NCBI RefSeq assembly: GCF_050948215.1
Contig: NW_027488888.1
Location: forward strand, 124,001-188,000
DNA length: 64,000 bases
Direction of reading: 5' to 3'
DNA from: Halictus rubicundus
Lineage: Eukaryota; Arthropoda; Insecta; Hymenoptera; Halictidae
Both the position numbers and the translations under genes were made by a program. The notes beneath the pieces were generated by a model, which did not search any database, had not been told where the DNA came from, and saw only the letters and a program-made list of their open reading frames with translations. Shown here in pieces: positions 14,391 to 22,760 of this stretch (position 1 is its first letter; the number at the start of each line of letters is the position of its first letter).

Positions 14391-14396
14391 GTAAGT
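14391..14396 (+). promoter_or_regulatory. Candidate 5' splice site in the LTR R region
   Basis: GTG followed by GTAAGT is the best match to the metazoan donor consensus between the presumed start site and Gag. It could pair with the acceptor at 21537 to make a subgenomic ORF3 mRNA. A donor inside R is known for foamy viruses. Weaker donors exist in the leader (for example GTAACC at 16972), so the pairing is only a proposal. Confidence 0.3.
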
Positions 14397-14908
14397 GCCG
14401 ACCAGGTTTTTCCGCACCATTATAATTTTCGCGTTGGCTCGGTAGCGTTTTTGCGAATCGGCCGGACTTCGAGTCGAATTTAAGACGTAACCTCGCCCGC
14501 CGTGAATCGCGATCAGATTAGAATCGAGAAGGGGGTGAGGCCGTCGGTCGGTGAACGGACGGGGGGCCCGTATCGTTACCGATTTTTGGCGAATCCAATC
14601 TGGGGACGTCCCACGGTGGGACGACGCGACGAAAACCGTATCGCTGTTTCCGGCTAATTCCGACGGCCACAGTCATTTCAAATTGCTGCCGCGTATACCA
14701 TCGGAACCCGGTCGCTTCTCGACCGGCTAATTGCCACTCGTAGCTGCCGTACATCGCGCCTACGATCGGGTTCGACGCGTAGGAGAGTAGACTCGGGAGA
14801 AATAAGCGCGAGCGACCGTCCAACCGTCGAATCATTGTACAATACCGCGCGGGCTTCGTTTCCATCGCTGCCGGGTCGCCCCGGCAGCCTTCTGTAATCA
14901 GCAAGATT

Positions 14909-14914
14909 AATAAA
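14909..14914 (+). terminator. Polyadenylation signal AATAAA in the gypsy LTR
   Basis: AATAAA sits in an AT-rich interruption of otherwise GC-rich LTR, about 380 bp before the LTR end. In the 3' LTR it would direct polyadenylation near 14930 (LTR coordinates). It is repeated in LTR 2 and LTR 3. Confidence 0.5.
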
Positions 14915-15293
14915 TGTAAAGTCGAAGCCCATTCTCGTCTATCTTTCTTCCGTGAGAAACCTTTCCGCCGCGGGAAACGTCCCGCATTCCCTCCGCGTAG
15001 TACCCTGGCCCAGGCTGCCGCTATTCAGGCCCTCGCGCGGTTCCCGTACGGTTCGGCAGAATAATTAGCGTCTCGCGCAATCTTCGAAATTGTTCGCGTG
15101 ACACTTGCGAGTGTCTGGCGCCCGTTGCGAGTCCCGAACCTGGTAAAATCTTCCGTCGGGGAAAACGCCGAACCTACGGGATACCGTTTGTCACCGGGCG
15201 AAACACGTCCCGCGCGGCCGAACGTGCCTAACCCGTCGTGGCCCCGGTTTTCGTCCGTCGGACGGGTCGGAAAACGCGGGACCCGTGACAAAT

Positions 15294-15306
15294 TGGCGCC
15301 CGAACA
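15294..15306 (+). other. Primer-binding site, gypsy copy 1
   Basis: TGGCGCCCGAACA begins three bases after the LTR end. The first 13 bases match the binding site for tRNA-Lys(UUU)-type primers, which starts TGGCGCCC; the following bases diverge. The position confirms the LTR border at 15290. Another tRNA with the same 3' end cannot be excluded. Confidence 0.75.
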
Positions 15307-15573
15307 TTCGGATATCTCGCGGAAAAGTAATCTGTCCTAGGGCTTTTCCATCGAAAAGAGATGCGCGGAGAGTGCGGGACTCTCACGAAAATTCTTTCTT
15401 GTGCCGGGAAATAAAGTCGGAACGCGATCGGTACCGTCGCGTCGCGAAGACAAATACCCGTTTCGCGAACGAATAAAGAAACGCTGCAAGACGAGCCAAC
15501 GTTAACGAATTTATGTAAAATGATAATTTTATGATGTTATATTACTTATGAAATGCAATTTATTATGACATGC

Positions 15574-15663
15574 TGTGATATTATTGATGAAATGTTATTT
15601 CCGTGTGATATTATTGATGAAATGTTACTTCCGTATGATATTATTGATGAAATGTTATTTTGA
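15574..15663 (+). repeat. Three 30-bp tandem repeats in the leader
   Basis: There are three head-to-tail copies of a 30-bp unit, TGTGATATTATTGATGAAAT followed by GTTATTTCCG, at 15574-15603, 15604-15633 and 15634-15663. They differ by only a few bases. The second element copy has the same array at 25633-25722. Confidence 0.9.
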
Positions 15664-15883
15664 TGACATACTATTTCTGCAACTTTATTAATGATGATAT
15701 ATTAATCATGAAAGTCTAAGTACAAGGATGATTTATGAAAGCACGAAAGATTTCAAGTAACATTTCATGAAAGATGTAAAACTCCACGAAATCAAGTATA
15801 GATTTAAAAAAAAAACAAAAGAGGAAAGAATAGTACAAGTCGATTCAAGTAGCTGCCGAGTTAATTATACAAAAATTCATATA

Positions 15884-16270
15884 TTTATTCGTTATTTCAT
15901 TACGTCGTAATTTATTCCGTTATCTCTTAATTTATTTTGTGATTTCCTAATTTATTCCGTTACGTTTTCGTTATATTTTGTTAGCCAATAATTTATTACG
16001 TTATGTTTTGATTTTAATTTGTTGATTACGTATTTATTCCATTATCCCGTATTTATTTTGCTAATCCCTTACTTATTTTGTACATACTTCATTAATTTTA
16101 TTAACCCCCTAGTTTGTTTGTTACTTCATTATTTATTTTGTTAAACCCTATTAAGTTTGTAATTTCAATATTTATTTGTCTATCTCCTAATTTCATTTTG
16201 TTATTTTTAGGAGAAAATTTATTACCTCCGTATTTATTTCTATGTCCCGTAATTTATTCTGTAACGTCCA
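15884..16270 (+). repeat. Degenerate 20-bp T-rich repeats in the leader
   Basis: More than a dozen imperfect units of about 20 bp follow the pattern TTTATTTTGTTATCTCCTAA. Examples are TTTATTCCGTTATCTCTTAA, TTTATTTTGTGATTTCCTAA and TTTATTTCTATGTCCCGTAA. Some units are fused or 40 bp long. The sense strand is pyrimidine-rich, unlike the purine-rich coding region after it. The array is repeated in copy 2 at 25943-26329. Confidence 0.8.
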
Positions 16271-17016
16271 CAAATACATGTCAACCCACTATTTATTAAA
16301 GTAAATATTTCGGAAAATGCTAAATTGAAAATACACTCAATAATTCGGCCACTAAATGAAAATAGAATAAAAATACTTGATGAAGTGGAGAATATGATGA
16401 TGATAAATGAAATTAAATTTTTTTTTACGATGATCAATTGAATATGTTCTGTATAATGATGTTTTAAATGATTTTCATGTTTATGCCATTATGAATATTA
16501 TGAAATTGCAATGTTTGATATGATGGTATGATGTATTGTATATTTAATGTGTCAGGGCATAATATATGTACGTAATTTGCGGTGATGGAAGGGACGTTCG
16601 GAAGAACGCCTCGTAGATTTTGTGCCGTCGAGAAAACGTGCCGTCTTTGTAAGTCGTTGTATTTGCGATACGCGAACGCGAAACTGGAAATTAGCGAAAT
16701 AGTCTCGCGAAAATAACGAAACAAATTAGCGACAGGACAAGGAATTTGCGAAAAATTGTAAGGATCGTGTAAAGATTGCTGGGGAAAGCCGTGTATATAG
16801 GAAAATCAATTCACGCTGCCGAAATAGAATTTTGGAAACACGCGAAGACACCCGATAGAGTTGGTGAGGAATTTAGAGATAGTTTTTCTGTTGCCGATTG
16901 GGACAAGGGACCTATTGTTTGTACGCGTACCGCGGCAAAGCCATCGGCCGAGGTCGCCTCGCCCGAGCGAGGTAACCAAAACATAAACAGACCGGGAATT
17001 TATAGCCTTGCCTGAA

Positions 17017-18384
17017 ATGCGAAGTAACGCGATACAAAGGGACTCGGGAAATAGTAAACAGATGAGCGACATGCTCAAGCCGGAACTCGACGAGGGGGAC
17101 GAGGGGGAAGCGAAGTCGGTTTACGGGGAAGCATCGGATGAATGGCCTTTGTCCGACGCAGAACCAAACACCGAAAACAATAATTGGGCGGAAAGATCAC
17201 CGCCGAAAAATTTTACGTTGCCGGTACCGAACTTTAACAGTAAAGAACCGATGCCGGAATTTCGCGATAATGAACCGAGATCGAACCCCTTACACCTCGT
17301 ATCCGGAATAAATACAAGCCATTCTAAAGCGATGCCGTCGGGCGTATCACGCGAGTTATTTTACCGAGGTACGCCAACCGCAGAAATAATGCGTAAATGG
17401 CGAATAAAATTTTCAGGAGCACCAGGAGAGGATTCGGAATCCTTCCTGGATGGCCTAATAAAACAACGAAAATATTGCAATATCGCGGATGAAAATTTAT
17501 TACGTTGCCTACCGGTATGTTTAGACGGTATAGCGGCCCATTGGTACAAAACACGGGAAAATAAATGGACGTCGTGGAATAAATTTGTTGCCGAATTTAG
17601 GAAATTCTTCGGGGATCCCGAGTATCGCGAAACACTGGAAAGAAATATTAAAGAGCGTTATCAGGGAGAAAATGAGCCAGTACGCGATTACATTGTAATA
17701 ATGCGGGCAATGTTTAACAAACTAAATCCATCGTGGCCGGAGGACAAAAAGATTCGGAAAGTATATTGGGGCGCGAAACCAATTATTAGACAGGCAATAG
17801 CATTGACAACAATATTAACACTGGAACAATTAGAAGACGAACTATTAGAAGCAGACCGACAGACGGACATGACGACAAGACATAACCCAAGAGCGTCCGA
17901 GATGGCCCACCCGAGTTTCGCATATGACCCGTACCGATACCCCCGCCAAAAACAACAGGGCAAAGGGAAAGGAAATAATTACGAATGCGCGTACGCAATG
18001 GCTGCCGTAACGAACAGAGATAGCGAGAGTTCGAGTGAGAAATCCGCTAGCCCCACTCGCGAAAATCGAAATTTTAAACCCGAAAGAAAAATGATACGGC
18101 CGCGAGACACCTCAACGCACCAAACAGTAGAGCCCGGAAAAGACAACAAGCGACCAGTACCGCCGCGCGATAAACAACGCACGAGCGGGAAAATGCCGTT
18201 GATATGTTGGAACTGCCGCAAGACCGGGCATATGTCGCGAGACTGTCGCGAAGAACCGCGGCTACACTGTTACAGTTGCGGGGCAGAGGGAGTCACTATT
18301 AAAAGATGCCGTAAATGCAATAAATTCACGGGAAACGAGAAGAGAAGTCGCTCGGAGGGGCCGGAGAGACTTCACCCGAACTAA
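17017..18384 (+). CDS. gag: Gag polyprotein, gypsy copy 1
   Basis: The 455-residue structural protein would form the virus-like particle and bind element RNA. The first ATG, at 17017, has G at -3. The acidic N-terminal quarter is followed, at about residues 115-270, by a region typical of the retrotransposon Gag (capsid) family, with WRIKF, AAHWYK, W-KF and RY motifs. A basic, Ser/Arg-rich linker leads to two zinc knuckles. The first is canonical CX2CX4HX4C (C397, C400, H405, C410). The second has Val426 in place of His (C418, C421, C431) and is followed by X2C (C434). The last 61 bases overlap the pol frame and contain the frameshift signal. The frame is intact and has normal length for a gypsy Gag. 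Confidence 0.92.
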   Translation: MRSNAIQRDSGNSKQMSDMLKPELDEGDEGEAKSVYGEASDEWPLSDAEPNTENNNWAERSPPKNFTLPVPNFNSKEPMPEFRDNEPRSNPLHLVSGINTSHSKAMPSGVSRELFYRGTPTAEIMRKWRIKFSGAPGEDSESFLDGLIKQRKYCNIADENLLRCLPVCLDGIAAHWYKTRENKWTSWNKFVAEFRKFFGDPEYRETLERNIKERYQGENEPVRDYIVIMRAMFNKLNPSWPEDKKIRKVYWGAKPIIRQAIALTTILTLEQLEDELLEADRQTDMTTRHNPRASEMAHPSFAYDPYRYPRQKQQGKGKGNNYECAYAMAAVTNRDSESSSEKSASPTRENRNFKPERKMIRPRDTSTHQTVEPGKDNKRPVPPRDKQRTSGKMPLICWNCRKTGHMSRDCREEPRLHCYSCGAEGVTIKRCRKCNKFTGNEKRSRSEGPERLHPN

Positions 18385-20246
18385 TATCGGCCCGCGTCGA
18401 GTTAAAAGAAAAATTGAAAACACCGCCGGTACTAACAATAAAAGCATATATCGGAAGGCTGCCGGTTCGCGTATTAGTAGACTCGGGGTCTACGATAACA
18501 TTTATAAGCCGGGCCGTAATTACTAAAATAGATGCCGGAGAAATAAAGTTAAAAAGAACGGAACGTCCATGCTATTTCCTTTTAGCAACAGCTGCCGTAG
18601 ATCGAGCAACGGAAGAAGCGCAATTCAAATTACGAATCGGGAATAAAGAATGCCAATTATTAGCGCGCGTGTTAGACAACTTAGTAACACCGGTATTATT
18701 GGGAATCGATGCAATAGCAAAATTCGGAATTGTCGCGGAATACCACCGGACTATTTGGTATTTTGCAGAACGGCCAGAGGAAACGTTTAGTTTCAGCGAT
18801 ACCCCCCACGCGACGATGTGCTGCGGGTTACAAAAATTAACCGATATAGAGAAGGTTAAATTAGATAAATTTCTAAAGACTTCGCTGCCGGAATTCGAAA
18901 ATATGACAGGATTGACCGACATGATTAGCCACAAGATTGACGTTGGCGACCACCCGCCTATAAAACAGAGATATTATGCCGTCTCTCCGAAAGTGCAGGA
19001 AGCGATTTATAAGGAAGTAGACACCTTGTTAGCGGATGGCATAATAGAACCGTCGCTAAGTGGCTGGTCAAGTCCAATAGTTATGGTCAAGAAGCCCAAT
19101 GGAAAATATCGATTTTGTCTCGATTTTAGGAAGGTAAATGAGGTCTCTAGAAAAGATGCGTACCCCCTACCACTAATGACGCAAATATTAGACAAACTAC
19201 GCGCCGCGAAATACATCTCGACACTGGACCTCAGCCAGGCGTATTTTCAAATTCCGTTAGAACCGGGAAGTCGCGAAATCACGGCGTTCACGGTACCGGG
19301 AAAAGGATTGTTTCATTTCCGCCGCATGCCGTACGGACTTACGGGAGCACCGGCTACCTTCCAACGATTACTAGATCGTTTAATAGGGCCAGAAATGGAA
19401 CCCCACGCGTTCGCATATTTAGACGACATAATTATTGTCACGAAAACATTCGACGAACATCTAGAATGGCTAGACCGCGTGCTAAAACGTATCAAAGCTG
19501 CCGGATTAATAATCAATCCCGAAAAATGCGAATTCTGTCGCCAGCAAGTCCGCTATTTAGGATTCGTGGTCAGTCACGAGGGGCTAAAGGTGGATGCCGA
19601 CAAGATAAAACCAATCTTGACGTACCCTCCCCCGAAAAACGTGAAACAGGTGCGGCGATTTCTGGGAATGGCATCCTGGTATAGGAGATTCATTCCGAGA
19701 TTCGCAACACTTGCCGAACCGCTCAACAGCTTACTGCGGAAAGATCGGGTATGGGAATGGGAGGACGGACAACAAACCGCCTTCGAAACCCTGAGGGATA
19801 CGATCGCAACGGCACCAACCCTTTCGTGCCCTGATTTCGAACTCCCGTTCACCTTGCAGACGGATGCAAGCACGGTAGGATTAGGCGCCGTATTAACACA
19901 GGAGGTCGAGGAAGTCGAAAAAGTAATCGCGTTCGCCAGTAGGTCTCTCACGCTGCCGGAGAGAAAATATTCCGCGACGGAATTAGAATGTCTAGCGATA
20001 GTTTGGGCGGTACAAAAATTTCGCGCATATTTAGAGGGTTATAAATTCACCGTAATAACAGATCATAATAGTTTGCGATGGTTAAGAAAATTACAGAACC
20101 CGTCAGGAAGATTAGCGCGTTGGGCCCTACAACTACTGGAATACGATTTTCAGGTTGTTTACAGGCAGGGCGCATTAAATAAGGTGCCGGACGCCCTCTC
20201 GCGCGTTTTTGAGGGGGGGGTGTCATTGGGGGGGAAACTCAAATAG
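18324..20246 (+). CDS. pol: Protease-reverse transcriptase-RNase H, gypsy copy 1
   Basis: This frame has no early ATG and is entered by the -1 shift from Gag. Counting from the codon at 18414 as residue 1, an aspartic protease active site lies at D23-S-G. The reverse transcriptase spans about residues 185-370, with D272 in the LDLSQAY motif and YLDD at 335-338. RNase H spans about 475-600, with D484, E523, D550 and D593. These enzymes mature the polyprotein and copy the RNA genome to DNA inside the particle. The frame stops at 20246, just after RNase H. Integrase continues in the next -1 frame, with two G runs (20213-20220 and 20228-20234) in the 34-bp overlap. Confidence 0.93.
   Translation: MHGKREEKSLGGAGETSPELISARVELKEKLKTPPVLTIKAYIGRLPVRVLVDSGSTITFISRAVITKIDAGEIKLKRTERPCYFLLATAAVDRATEEAQFKLRIGNKECQLLARVLDNLVTPVLLGIDAIAKFGIVAEYHRTIWYFAERPEETFSFSDTPHATMCCGLQKLTDIEKVKLDKFLKTSLPEFENMTGLTDMISHKIDVGDHPPIKQRYYAVSPKVQEAIYKEVDTLLADGIIEPSLSGWSSPIVMVKKPNGKYRFCLDFRKVNEVSRKDAYPLPLMTQILDKLRAAKYISTLDLSQAYFQIPLEPGSREITAFTVPGKGLFHFRRMPYGLTGAPATFQRLLDRLIGPEMEPHAFAYLDDIIIVTKTFDEHLEWLDRVLKRIKAAGLIINPEKCEFCRQQVRYLGFVVSHEGLKVDADKIKPILTYPPPKNVKQVRRFLGMASWYRRFIPRFATLAEPLNSLLRKDRVWEWEDGQQTAFETLRDTIATAPTLSCPDFELPFTLQTDASTVGLGAVLTQEVEEVEKVIAFASRSLTLPERKYSATELECLAIVWAVQKFRAYLEGYKFTVITDHNSLRWLRKLQNPSGRLARWALQLLEYDFQVVYRQGALNKVPDALSRVFEGGVSLGGKLK
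18330..18393 (+). promoter_or_regulatory. -1 ribosomal frameshift signal between Gag and Pol, copy 1
   Basis: GGGAAAC at 18330-18336 is in the correct phase (G GGA AAC in the Gag frame). A 7-nt spacer follows, then a possible H-type pseudoknot. Stem 1 is GAAGTC (18344-18349) with GACTTC (18368-18373). Stem 2 is GGGCCG (18358-18363) with CGGCCC (18388-18393). All pairs are Watson-Crick. The pol frame opens at 18324 and Gag stops at 18384, so the slip must fall in this overlap. GGGAAAC is a known retroviral slippery heptamer. Confidence 0.85.
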
Positions 20247-21511
20247 CTGCCGTAGTACGCGCGAGTTGGTACGAGGGAAAATTCGCGGAGGTCGAGAAAA
20301 ACCCGGACAAATTTAAAGACTGGTCCATCCGTAGCGGGGAGTTATATTGCCGAAGAACGGATCCACTTATCGCGGAAACGCTAGGGCAAGACGGGGACGA
20401 GTGGAAGTTGGTGGTCCCCGAAGAACGACGGACCGAGATCCTGCAGGAGGCGCACGATACCCCACAGGCCGGACACCTAGGTATTGAAAAGACCTACTAT
20501 AGAATCGCGACTCGCTATTACTGGCCCGGCATGTATCGTACTGTGGTAGAATACGTAAGACGCTGTACAACTTGTCAACTCACGAAAGTGGAGCAAACAC
20601 TCCCTTCAGGGTTGATGGGTCGGCGCCGTATCGACATGCCATGGTCCGTGGTAGCTGCCGATATTATGGGCCCGTTCCCTCCTAGCAGGTCCGGTCACGT
20701 ATACCTCTTAGTGATTCAAGATCTTTTCACAAAATGGATAGAGTGCGCCCCGCTACGACGTGCGACCGGTCCAAAAATTGCCGAGGTACTCGAGGGGATG
20801 GTATTTTCCCGATGGGGAACCCCCGACGTATTATTAACAGACAACGGCACGGAATTCGCGAATAAATGTTTGCGCGACCTCGCCAAAGAATACGGAATCC
20901 GACTTACTACAACACCCCCGTACCACCCGCAAGCGAACCCGGTGGAACGCGTCAATAGGGTATTAAAAACCATGATTGTAGCCTATATCGGAAGCGACCA
21001 CCGAGGGTGGGACGTGAATTTGCCGCAATTTCGATTCGCGTATAACACGGCTCGACATTCCGTGTTACAGGCTTCCCCAGCCTTCTTAAACTTCGGGCGA
21101 GAACCGCGGCCGGCAAAATGCGTGCGAGCGAAAGCGGAACCGCCTATCGACTTCGAGGTAGGCTCCACGACGAAGTGGAAAGAGCGAGTTGCCCAGCTGC
21201 CGACGTTGAGGAGCTGGGTAATCGAAAATTTAGAGGACGCGTACAACCGACAGTCGCGCCATTACAATTTGCGACACCGCGATCGGGAGTTCGAGGTGGG
21301 GGATAGGGTTCTAAAACGGCAACGCGTTTTATCATCGGCAGCACAGCATATCGCGGCGAAGCTAGTTCCGAAATACGTAGGGCCAGTTATCGTAACGAAA
21401 AAGGTCTCGCCGGTGGTATATTACGTAGCGACGGAAACCGGCAAGAATTTGGGCAAAGTCCACGTCAGCGATCTGAAAGCGTTCCTTCCATCACGAGAAT
21501 GCACGGACTAA
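20213..21511 (+). CDS. pol: Integrase frame of Pol, gypsy copy 1
   Basis: The frame is open from 20213 and has no ATG before the first integrase domain, so it needs translation from the upstream Pol frame. Counting from the codon at 20408, the zinc-binding HHCC domain uses H16, H23, C53 and C56. The catalytic core has D85, D145 and E180. D145 and E180 have 34 residues between them instead of the usual 35, because the motif reads NPVE where many relatives have NGxVE. A GPY/F-type C-terminal module (YVGP near residue 325, VHVSDLK near 352) is present and no chromodomain is seen. It would insert the cDNA, here with a 4-bp stagger. Whether the -1 step is recoding or a fixed lesion is unknown. Confidence 0.88.
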   Translation, partial: GGGVIGGETQIAAVVRASWYEGKFAEVEKNPDKFKDWSIRSGELYCRRTDPLIAETLGQDGDEWKLVVPEERRTEILQEAHDTPQAGHLGIEKTYYRIATRYYWPGMYRTVVEYVRRCTTCQLTKVEQTLPSGLMGRRRIDMPWSVVAADIMGPFPPSRSGHVYLLVIQDLFTKWIECAPLRRATGPKIAEVLEGMVFSRWGTPDVLLTDNGTEFANKCLRDLAKEYGIRLTTTPPYHPQANPVERVNRVLKTMIVAYIGSDHRGWDVNLPQFRFAYNTARHSVLQASPAFLNFGREPRPAKCVRAKAEPPIDFEVGSTTKWKERVAQLPTLRSWVIENLEDAYNRQSRHYNLRHRDREFEVGDRVLKRQRVLSSAAQHIAAKLVPKYVGPVIVTKKVSPVVYYVATETGKNLGKVHVSDLKAFLPSRECTD

Positions 21512-21526
21512 ACCTAACAGGAGAGG

Positions 21527-21537
21527 TTTTATTTCAG
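21527..21537 (+). promoter_or_regulatory. Candidate 3' splice site before ORF3, copy 1
   Basis: A pyrimidine tract ends in TTTTATTTCAG, with AG at 21536-21537. It lies 26 bases upstream of the ORF3 ATG and just after the integrase stop. This is where errantiviruses place the acceptor for the spliced env mRNA. It offers a way to express ORF3, which is otherwise the last frame on a long transcript. Confidence 0.55.
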
Positions 21538-21563
21538 TACTGCCGTAAATCCTAAAAATAATA

Positions 21564-22760
21564 ATGGATGCCGTACGGGCAAGGACCGAGCCCCACAGCC
21601 CACTCGACGATTTGGTCGAGGCCCTGCGGGCTCTGGACGCCCCGGAGTACCGTCCTCAGCTGGAGACCATCCTGAGGAACTTCCTATCCCAGGGGGGCAC
21701 TACCAACGCCCTACCCTGCCGAAGACCGACGGACGCTCCGGAGACCGAAGCAGTCGTCGCAGGACCCGATAGCGACTCGGACACCTCCTACGAGTCTGCA
21801 GACGGCGAGACCGATTCATTGTTGCTGCCGGAAACCCCGGCCGAGGGACTGGACGACACCCTCGAGGGAGGCATAGAGGAGCTCCCGCGGGACAGTGGGC
21901 GTGAAGCCCCTGAAAGTACCGACCCTGCGGATACGAACTCGGGGGAAAAATTGCCAACGCTGCCGACGGAGGAGGAGGTCGGACCTCCAGTGAGGAAGGC
22001 CGAGGGGCCCTTACATGAGCTGCCGCAGGATGGCCCGACTGATACAGCTGGAGAAGCTCACGCGTCGGAGGAGGGCACACTGCCACCCTCCCCCACACTG
22101 TCGCAGGACGAAGAGGCCGAGCCGATTACCGTGACAGAAGCGCTCGGAAGGGAGGCGATGCGGGAACGAGAGCCGTTGCCGAGCCAGGGAACCGAAGACC
22201 AGGAGCTATACCCAGGGCCTTTAGTACATCTGATGACGGGTCGCCCAATCGCCCGCCCCGCTCGAGCCTTCACCAAAGGAGATCGGGAAGCTGCCGGGCC
22301 CTCGACCACCCCCGCCCGAGAGAATTCGGGGACCGCTCGATTTGAGGCGCAGCACCGCTTCGCGCTGGAGCGTTTCCGACGCCGGCAGGCCGAAGAGGAA
22401 GCCGCGGAGAGGCGCCGGAGGAGCCTGGCCGAGGCCCCTGCGGAACCGCGCCCCTACGTTTTCCCCGCAGAGCCGAGAAGGATGGCGACCCTGTTAGAGC
22501 TGCCGAAAGTGGCCCCTCCACCCGCTGCCGTACAAGCCAAGGCCGGCCCATGGGACGCCTGCGTCAAGGACCGGCAGGACGGCTGTTGGCGATGTGGTGC
22601 CCGGGACCATAAACACCGGTATTGCCCGGGCCCCGAAACGACGTATTGCTTCCGGTGTGGCCGCCTGGGGTACACCATAAAATCGTGCCCGAAGTGCGGC
22701 CAGACGTGGAAGGCAGGCGGGCCGCACCATCCTTGGGGCTACAAGGAGTCACGGGGGTAA
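21564..22760 (+). CDS. ORF3: zinc-knuckle protein in the env position, gypsy copy 1
   Basis: The 398-residue protein is of unrecognised function. The ATG at 21564 has A at -3 and G at +4. Residues 1-45 look helical, about 50-230 are acidic and Pro-rich, 265-295 form a charged Arg/Glu helix, and the C-terminus has two zinc knuckles: C341, C344, H349, C354, then C362, C365, Y370, C375 followed by C378. Spacing over 38 residues equals that in Gag, including the 7-residue gap, the replaced His in knuckle 2 and the extra X2C; 16 of 38 residues match by eye. It has no signal peptide, transmembrane segment or fusion-peptide-like stretch, so it is not an envelope. Composition is more GC-rich than pol. 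It may be an RNA-binding accessory protein derived in part from Gag; this is inference. Confidence 0.8.
   Translation: MDAVRARTEPHSPLDDLVEALRALDAPEYRPQLETILRNFLSQGGTTNALPCRRPTDAPETEAVVAGPDSDSDTSYESADGETDSLLLPETPAEGLDDTLEGGIEELPRDSGREAPESTDPADTNSGEKLPTLPTEEEVGPPVRKAEGPLHELPQDGPTDTAGEAHASEEGTLPPSPTLSQDEEAEPITVTEALGREAMREREPLPSQGTEDQELYPGPLVHLMTGRPIARPARAFTKGDREAAGPSTTPARENSGTARFEAQHRFALERFRRRQAEEEAAERRRRSLAEAPAEPRPYVFPAEPRRMATLLELPKVAPPPAAVQAKAGPWDACVKDRQDGCWRCGARDHKHRYCPGPETTYCFRCGRLGYTIKSCPKCGQTWKAGGPHHPWGYKESRG

Larger units (their letters stand above)
13554..15290 (+). repeat. Gypsy LTR 1 (5' outer)
   Basis: The LTR runs from TGTGACGTGG to CCCGTGACA. It differs from the other two LTRs at five positions: 13892 (A versus G), 14130 (C versus G), 14308 (A versus T), 14357 (G versus A) and 14458 (T versus C). 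A TATA-like TATATAG lies at 14244-14250 and AATAAA at 14909-14914. If these are used, U3 would end near 14275 and R near 14930, leaving a U5 of about 360 bp; this division is inferred. It holds eight sense-strand copies of GCTGCCG and several strong inverted repeats. The open frames inside it look incidental. Confidence 0.93.
15291..17016 (+). other. Long AT-rich untranslated leader, gypsy copy 1
   Basis: This stretch of about 1.7 kb between LTR 1 and the Gag ATG has no convincing coding frame. The first 200 bp are GC-rich like the LTR. From about 15480 to 16760 the sequence is strongly AT-rich with two short-repeat arrays. It becomes mixed again before Gag. The position, length and repeat content recall the 5' leader of Drosophila gypsy, which carries the Su(Hw) insulator repeats. 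A similar role here is only a guess. Confidence 0.8.

Noticed and set aside
13686..15476. Small open frames on both strands in the gypsy LTR and early leader
   Set aside because: GC-rich non-coding sequence gives chance frames. Several overlap each other, none has a recognisable domain, and the same frames recur in all three LTRs only because the LTRs are copies.
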